Origin: CAZVAO01 sp964625175
GTDB lineage: Bacteria > Bacillota > UBA994 > PWPR01
Length of the DNA: 23,964 nt
Reading direction: 5' to 3'
NCBI GenBank assembly: GCA_964625175.1
Contig: CAZVAO010000022.1
Location: 1 to 23,964, forward strand
This document shows positions 20,542 to 23,964 of the stretch, piece after piece; within the stretch, counting starts at the first letter, position 1, and the number at the start of each line of letters is the position of its first letter. Under the pieces are notes generated by a model that saw only the letters and a program-made list of their open reading frames with translations, searched no databases and was not told where the DNA came from. The position numbers and the translations under genes were made by a program.

Positions 20542-21469
20542 TATGAAAAAAAGTTTTGGTTCATTTGAAGCCCTTAAAGGAATCAATATTCATGTAGCAA
20601 AAAATGATGTTTATGGGTTCTTGGGACACAACGGATCTGGTAAGTCCACAACAATCAATATTATGGCAGGTCTTTCACGAATGGATGGTGGAACGTGTCG
20701 AATCGATGGTCAATTGCAAGATTCGCGCACGAGTATCATTCACCCCAATATTGGCTACCTGCCAGAGGAACCTAAATTTTATCCGTGGATGACCGCTTAT
20801 GAGTATTTGCAATACATTGGGAGTGCGTATAGTGGGAAAGTTTCCTGCAGAATTGAGGAGATTCTGGAATGGGTCGGCCTCAACCATGCAACGAAACGAA
20901 GAATTGGTGGTTTTTCGCGCGGTATGAAGCAACGTCTCGGTATGGCAGTGGCCCTATTCTACGATCCGGATATACTGCTGCTTGATGAGCCTTCATCAGC
21001 ATTAGATCCCCAAGGCAGGGCAGATGTGCTCGACATGATTAAGCGGCTGAAAGATGCGGGTAAGACGGTTTTCCTTTCGACCCATATCCTCGATGATGTT
21101 GAGCGAGTATGTAATAAAGTGGGAATACTCAAAGCAGGTAGTATGGTAGCGGAGATGGAACTGCCAGCATTAATGGAAAAATACAAGTTTCCGCTATATG
21201 ACATCATCTTTCAAGAAACCCCAGGGCACACGGATTTGATGAAGCTCCACGATTGTCAATGGATCTATGAAACGCAACATCACGATAAAGTCGTCAGTGT
21301 TCGACTTGCGAAATCCTTAACGAGTAACAAGATTTTTGGATTAGCTGAATCCTTCAAATCTCCAGTTAAAGCGATCACACAAAGACAACGCACACTCGAA
21401 GAAATCTTTATTTCAATTACAAGCGGGAGGAATTATGATGGGCGAATCATTGAAAAAAGAATTTCTTGA
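20525..21469 (+). CDS. ABC transporter ATP-binding protein, YxlF-like
   Basis: A 314-residue ABC ATPase of the drug/bacitracin-export (BcrA/CcmA-like) group. It has Walker A GHNGSGKST (34-42), a Q-loop region around YLPEEPKF (78-85), a signature variant FSRGMKQR (130-137) in place of LSGGQ, Walker B LLLDEP (151-156) and the H-loop His187. The ~100-residue C-terminal extension is typical of single-permease exporters. ATG 20525 is chosen; the ribosome site is weak (AGAGAG), and coupling to the overlapping YxlE-like gene probably drives translation. The stop is TGA. The permease gene starts inside its last 35 bases. The exported substrate is not evident. Confidence 0.94.
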   Translation: MIRVCNMKKSFGSFEALKGINIHVAKNDVYGFLGHNGSGKSTTINIMAGLSRMDGGTCRIDGQLQDSRTSIIHPNIGYLPEEPKFYPWMTAYEYLQYIGSAYSGKVSCRIEEILEWVGLNHATKRRIGGFSRGMKQRLGMAVALFYDPDILLLDEPSSALDPQGRADVLDMIKRLKDAGKTVFLSTHILDDVERVCNKVGILKAGSMVAEMELPALMEKYKFPLYDIIFQETPGHTDLMKLHDCQWIYETQHHDKVVSVRLAKSLTSNKIFGLAESFKSPVKAITQRQRTLEEIFISITSGRNYDGRIIEKRIS

Positions 21470-22214
21470 GGGAATTAGAACCTATAAATTTCTGACAATC
21501 TCAGCTGTATTCCTATTTTTCTCTCTTCTCAATCCGATCTTAAATAAATTGGTTTTACCCAATGTTCTACGAAAACAATTCAATGGGATTAGTAATGACA
21601 TGCTTAAGCAAATGGTCATTACGACACAGCGAGATTCTGTACGGGCGTATTTGACGGATACATTTGAGATTGCAACTTTAGTTGTTGTACTTGTTCTAGC
21701 AACATTAATTGCTGGTGAACTAAGGAATCGCACTTTCATTTTGCCATCCTGTTCTCACAAAGACTTTGCTACAACTGTCACCGCGAAGATGCTGGTGTAT
21801 GGTGGATTCATTATGGGAATCACGACACTAGCTGTAGTCATTGACTTTTATTATTCAGGCATACTGTTTGGCACAGATATGATTGAGCTGGGGGTGATCA
21901 TCAGGAGCGGAATATTACAAGGGCTATATTATATCTTTGTGCTGAGCTTGGTGATGATCATTGGTGTTTTCTTTACGAAACCTCTTGCGGCAGGGCTTGT
22001 TACTTTAGTGCCCGCTTATGGCACGCATGTAATGTCAAAGCTCTTAGATGTTCAGAAATATACGCCCTCAGGATTACTCAATGAAGCCAATCTATTATCA
22101 TGCTACATGAATCCTGCCGCTGTATACTCAATTATCATTACGATTGTGGCTTCGGTGTTATTATTGGTTTTAACAGTCAAGCTACTCGAAAAACGAGAGT
22201 TAGCAAGGAGATAA
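21438..22214 (+). CDS. ABC transporter permease, YxlG-like (ABC-2 type)
   Basis: A 258-residue integral membrane subunit with about six spans (near residues 16-40, 74-94, 115-140, 150-185, 190-205 and 230-252). It starts with a cytosolic LKKEFLEGIRTYKF amphipathic helix common to ABC-2 exporter permeases. Two ATGs occur in tandem at 21435 and 21438; the second is 7 bases after GGGAGG and is preferred. The 5' end overlaps the ATPase gene, so the two are translationally coupled and should form the transporter. The alpha/beta hydrolase gene begins 3 bases after its stop. Confidence 0.9.
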   Translation: MGESLKKEFLEGIRTYKFLTISAVFLFFSLLNPILNKLVLPNVLRKQFNGISNDMLKQMVITTQRDSVRAYLTDTFEIATLVVVLVLATLIAGELRNRTFILPSCSHKDFATTVTAKMLVYGGFIMGITTLAVVIDFYYSGILFGTDMIELGVIIRSGILQGLYYIFVLSLVMIIGVFFTKPLAAGLVTLVPAYGTHVMSKLLDVQKYTPSGLLNEANLLSCYMNPAAVYSIIITIVASVLLLVLTVKLLEKRELARR

Positions 22215-22217
22215 AGA

Positions 22218-23156
22218 ATGAATTTTATTAAAGTTTTACTGATGACGGCTGTGATGGTGTGTGTCGTATTAGCGTTCCAAATTCAAGGAGGTCAAGAAGT
22301 GAAAATCAATGTTGATGGTGGGGCCTTGTATGGCGAACTTATACATAGCACGAAAGATGTGCTGGTAATTATGGTTGCGGGGTCAGGCCAAACGAATCGG
22401 GATGGTAATTCAGAAATAATCCCAGGAGAAAATAATAGTTTTCGATATCTTGCTGAGGAGTTGAAAGATCAAGGGATCTCTTCTTTCCGCTATGACAAAC
22501 GCAGTGCAGGGAAAAGTGCCGCTGAATTTGATCAAACTGAACAGGTATACTTTGAAATGTTTGTGGATGATTTGCAAGCTTGTGTTCAAGAGATGAAGGC
22601 CCGTGGTTATGAAAAAATTATTTTAGCAGGTCATAGCCAAGGGTCTTTGATCAGTATCTTAGCCGCTCAGGATTGTGAAGTCGATGGTATTATTTCGATA
22701 GCGGGAAGTGGGTATCCAATAGGTGAGGTCATGTTAAAACAATATGCGCCACTTGGTGACGACTCCGTTCAGATACGAACAATGAAAGCGTTGATTGAGG
22801 GCAGAATCAGTGAAGATGCTGTATTGGAAGATCCTATGCTCAGTGTAAGCAATCAGTTGTTCTTATTGAGCTGGATGAAGTATGATCCTGCAACAGAGAT
22901 TACAAAACTCGAGATTCCCATGCTATTGCTTCAAGGGGAGTCCGATTTACAAGTGTCTGTCGATAATGTTGTGAGGCTTGCAGAAGCATCCCCAATTGCT
23001 AGGACAGTAATGATTGCCAATATGAATCATGTGCTCAAGGAAGTTAAGGATATTGACGAGAATGTTAAATCATATCAGGATCCTTCATTCCCGCTTCCTG
23101 AATTGTTGACTAGCTCAATTGTAGAATTTGTTTCAGAGATTAAGAACGATAATTAA
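22218..23156 (+). CDS. Exported or membrane-anchored alpha/beta hydrolase
   Basis: A 312-residue alpha/beta hydrolase. Residues 1-21 are a hydrophobic segment that is either a signal peptide or an N-terminal anchor, placing the enzyme outside the membrane. The nucleophile elbow is GHSQGS with Ser140; probable acid and base are Asp242 (GESDLQV) and His270 (NMNHVLK), a complete triad. An oxyanion region VAGSGQTNRDGNS and the FRYDKRSAGKS motif place it in the serine aminopeptidase/acyl-hydrolase type (BAAT-like) group. It has AAGGAG 7 bases before ATG 22218, lies directly behind the ABC permease and is the last gene before a terminator. It may act on a substrate handled by the transporter or on envelope lipids; that is inference. 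Confidence 0.9.
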   Translation: MNFIKVLLMTAVMVCVVLAFQIQGGQEVKINVDGGALYGELIHSTKDVLVIMVAGSGQTNRDGNSEIIPGENNSFRYLAEELKDQGISSFRYDKRSAGKSAAEFDQTEQVYFEMFVDDLQACVQEMKARGYEKIILAGHSQGSLISILAAQDCEVDGIISIAGSGYPIGEVMLKQYAPLGDDSVQIRTMKALIEGRISEDAVLEDPMLSVSNQLFLLSWMKYDPATEITKLEIPMLLLQGESDLQVSVDNVVRLAEASPIARTVMIANMNHVLKEVKDIDENVKSYQDPSFPLPELLTSSIVEFVSEIKNDN

Positions 23157-23213
23157 TCGCAAAATTCACTTATTGTAACCCATTAAAGTGTTGACTTGGA
23201 AGTGATGTAATCT

Positions 23214-23248
23214 AGACACAGCCCTTTGTTTATGGGTTGTGTCTTTTT
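23214..23248 (+). terminator. Rho-independent terminator ending the long operon
   Basis: AGACACAGCCC (23214-23224) pairs with GGGTTGTGTCT (23234-23244), 11 pairs with one G-T, around a 9-base loop. A T run follows to 23248. Confidence 0.92.
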
Positions 23249-23309
23249 CTAATCTTGCAAATGTAGGCTAGAGCGACCGATGATCGAGTTAATGAAGAAA
23301 CATCAGAAT

Positions 23310-23639
23310 CATTGGGGACACATCTTGTTCATTACTATTTTTTTGAGCTAGCAATGAGCGCTGTTGCGCCGTCAAGCGCGCTTCGCGCGGCAAGCAATAC
23401 AGCTGCTTCCATTTGTGCCCTTTGCGGTTAAATCTTTAAGTAGCTAGCTGGCTTCTAAATGGTTAAGCTGTTATTGAGCAATCGTTGAGCCCCATGGTGT
23501 TCACGGAGTTCCAAACGGGGCAAGCGATTGTTTTTTTGGGATCAGCGTGTAGCAGCTCACTTTAAAACGAGTGACTGGCTCAGTTTCTGATTGGTCATGA
23601 TTACCTACATTGGGGACACACCTGGTTTTCAATACTATT
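23310..23639. repeat. Direct repeats CATTGGGGACACA bracketing repeat copy 3
   Basis: CATTGGGGACACATCTTGTT (23310-23329) and CATTGGGGACACACCTGGTT (23608-23627) are in the same orientation 298 bp apart, and TACTATT follows each. They bracket copy 3 of the dispersed repeat. GGGGACA-type repeats of this style occur beside IS200-like transposases in other genomes; none is present here. Confidence 0.6.
23357..23537. repeat. Dispersed intergenic repeat, copy 3, with terminator-like hairpin
   Basis: The copy starts with a GCGC-TGTT-GCGC hairpin (23358-23369) and GCGCGC-TTC-GCGCG. It continues with the CAAGCAATAC core (23391-23400) and GGTTAAATCTTTAAGTAGC. It ends in a hairpin, CAATCG (23479-23484) with CGATTG (23525-23530) and GCCCC (23489-23493) with GGGGC (23517-23521), followed by seven Ts (23531-23537). 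The last module could act as a second terminator. Confidence 0.65.
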
Positions 23640-23692
23640 CCGCTAAAATGAGGGGCCAAGTTTAATAGGGGTAGGTTTTAGAGATAAGAAGA

Positions 23693-23720
23693 TTAAGCAA
23701 CCTAATTAATATGATATAAT
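23693..23720 (+). promoter_or_regulatory. Promoter of the last gene
   Basis: A perfect TATAAT at 23715-23720 has TTAAGC (23693-23698) 16 bp upstream, about 90 bp before the ATG at 23810. Confidence 0.5.
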
Positions 23721-23809
23721 GTAAGTGACATCAGAGATCGATTATATGATAGCAAATCTGAACTAAGATTTTAAGACAAGCCGAGGTTGTATACGCTAGG
23801 AGGTCTAAA

Positions 23810-23964
23810 ATGATTAAGAAGGTACGGCTCAAGTTTATTGTAGTGACCATGATGGTACTACTCCTATTACTTGTTGCCATTTTAGCTTCCCTAAATATCT
23901 TTATGGGACGTTATGTAACGAAACAGCTGGCTGATTTGCTAACGACGGTCGCGAGTAATAATGG
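23810..23964 (+). CDS. Membrane protein, N-terminal fragment; possibly a sensor histidine kinase
   Basis: An ATG at 23810 follows AGGAGG (23798-23803) and opens a frame that runs to the window end (51 codons, incomplete). The peptide starts with a basic MIKKVRLKF stretch, then a long hydrophobic span (about residues 9-33), then a polar segment with FMGRYVTKQ. Sensor histidine kinases of Clostridia often begin this way, with an uncleaved first span and an extracytoplasmic loop, but nothing catalytic is visible. The membrane location is well supported; the kinase assignment is a guess from the style of the N-terminus. Confidence 0.6.
   Translation, partial: MIKKVRLKFIVVTMMVLLLLLVAILASLNIFMGRYVTKQLADLLTTVASNN

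Larger units (their letters stand above)
23157..23809. other. Gene-free region with terminators and repeat copy 3
   Basis: No ORF is supported in these 653 bp. The region contains the operon terminator (23214-23248), two CATTGGGGACACA direct repeats (23310 and 23608), dispersed repeat copy 3 with its terminator-like hairpin (23357-23537), and the promoter for the last gene (23693-23720). Confidence 0.6.

Noticed and set aside
23191..23219. TTGACT as a promoter -35 after the hydrolase gene
   Set aside because: The sequence at the proper -10 distance is AGACAC, which is part of the terminator stem.

Overview
The window looks like chromosomal DNA from a low-to-mid GC Gram-positive anaerobe (Bacillota, probably Clostridia). 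The reasons are strong AGGAGG-type ribosome sites, several TTG/GTG starts, sigma-A-like promoters, compact T-tailed terminators, a lipobox lipoprotein, a YxlE/F/G-like transporter set and a TGA-containing glutathione peroxidase gene. TGA is an ordinary stop for three other genes here (309-881, 16396-17319, 20525-21469), so the genetic code is standard. I cannot name the genus.

Layout. (1) 1-881, minus strand: an ArsR-like regulator followed by an unrecognised gene that runs off the window. (2) 1385-2347: a PAS-GGDEF diguanylate cyclase whose PAS domain carries a cysteine cluster. (3) 2519-4361: a three-gene redox cassette made of a membrane polyferredoxin, a small membrane-anchored protein and a ferritin-like (DUF2202-type) lipoprotein. 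It lies behind a palindromic operator that overlaps an extended -10 promoter. (4) 4869-6404: an unrecognised polytopic membrane protein and a selenocysteine glutathione peroxidase. The TGA at 6033-6035 sits exactly at the catalytic position, and a hairpin of bacterial SECIS type follows it. (5) 6405-7551: a gene-free stretch with a 232-bp hairpin-rich MITE-like element (12-bp inverted ends, 7-bp target duplication) and other small repeats. (6) 7552-15126: a c-di-GMP signalling block with a response regulator/HD-GYP phosphodiesterase, a 7-PAS histidine kinase and a related MEDS-PAS histidine kinase. (7) 15127-15576: a second repeat-rich gap. (8) 15577-23156: a long run of same-strand genes: two small membrane proteins, an orphan P-loop kinase-like protein, a HisKA_3 kinase/NarL-type regulator pair, a serine beta-lactamase-fold protein, a YxlE-YxlF-YxlG-like ABC transporter set and a secreted or anchored alpha/beta hydrolase. 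(9) 23157-23809: terminators and a third copy of the dispersed repeat, followed by the start of a membrane protein cut by the window end.

How the genes may work together. Regions 3 and 4 together read as an oxidative-stress and iron-redox neighbourhood: extracytoplasmic ferritin-like protein, membrane electron carrier and a cytosolic selenoperoxidase. Regions 2 and 6 hold both synthesis and breakdown of c-di-GMP under redox or small-ligand sensing. Region 8 resembles an envelope-stress or antimicrobial-response operon in which a two-component system precedes the exporter it may control. These links are inferred from gene order and family knowledge. What the sequence shows most directly is the in-frame TGA selenoprotein gene, the MITE-like element and the dispersed intergenic repeat family.
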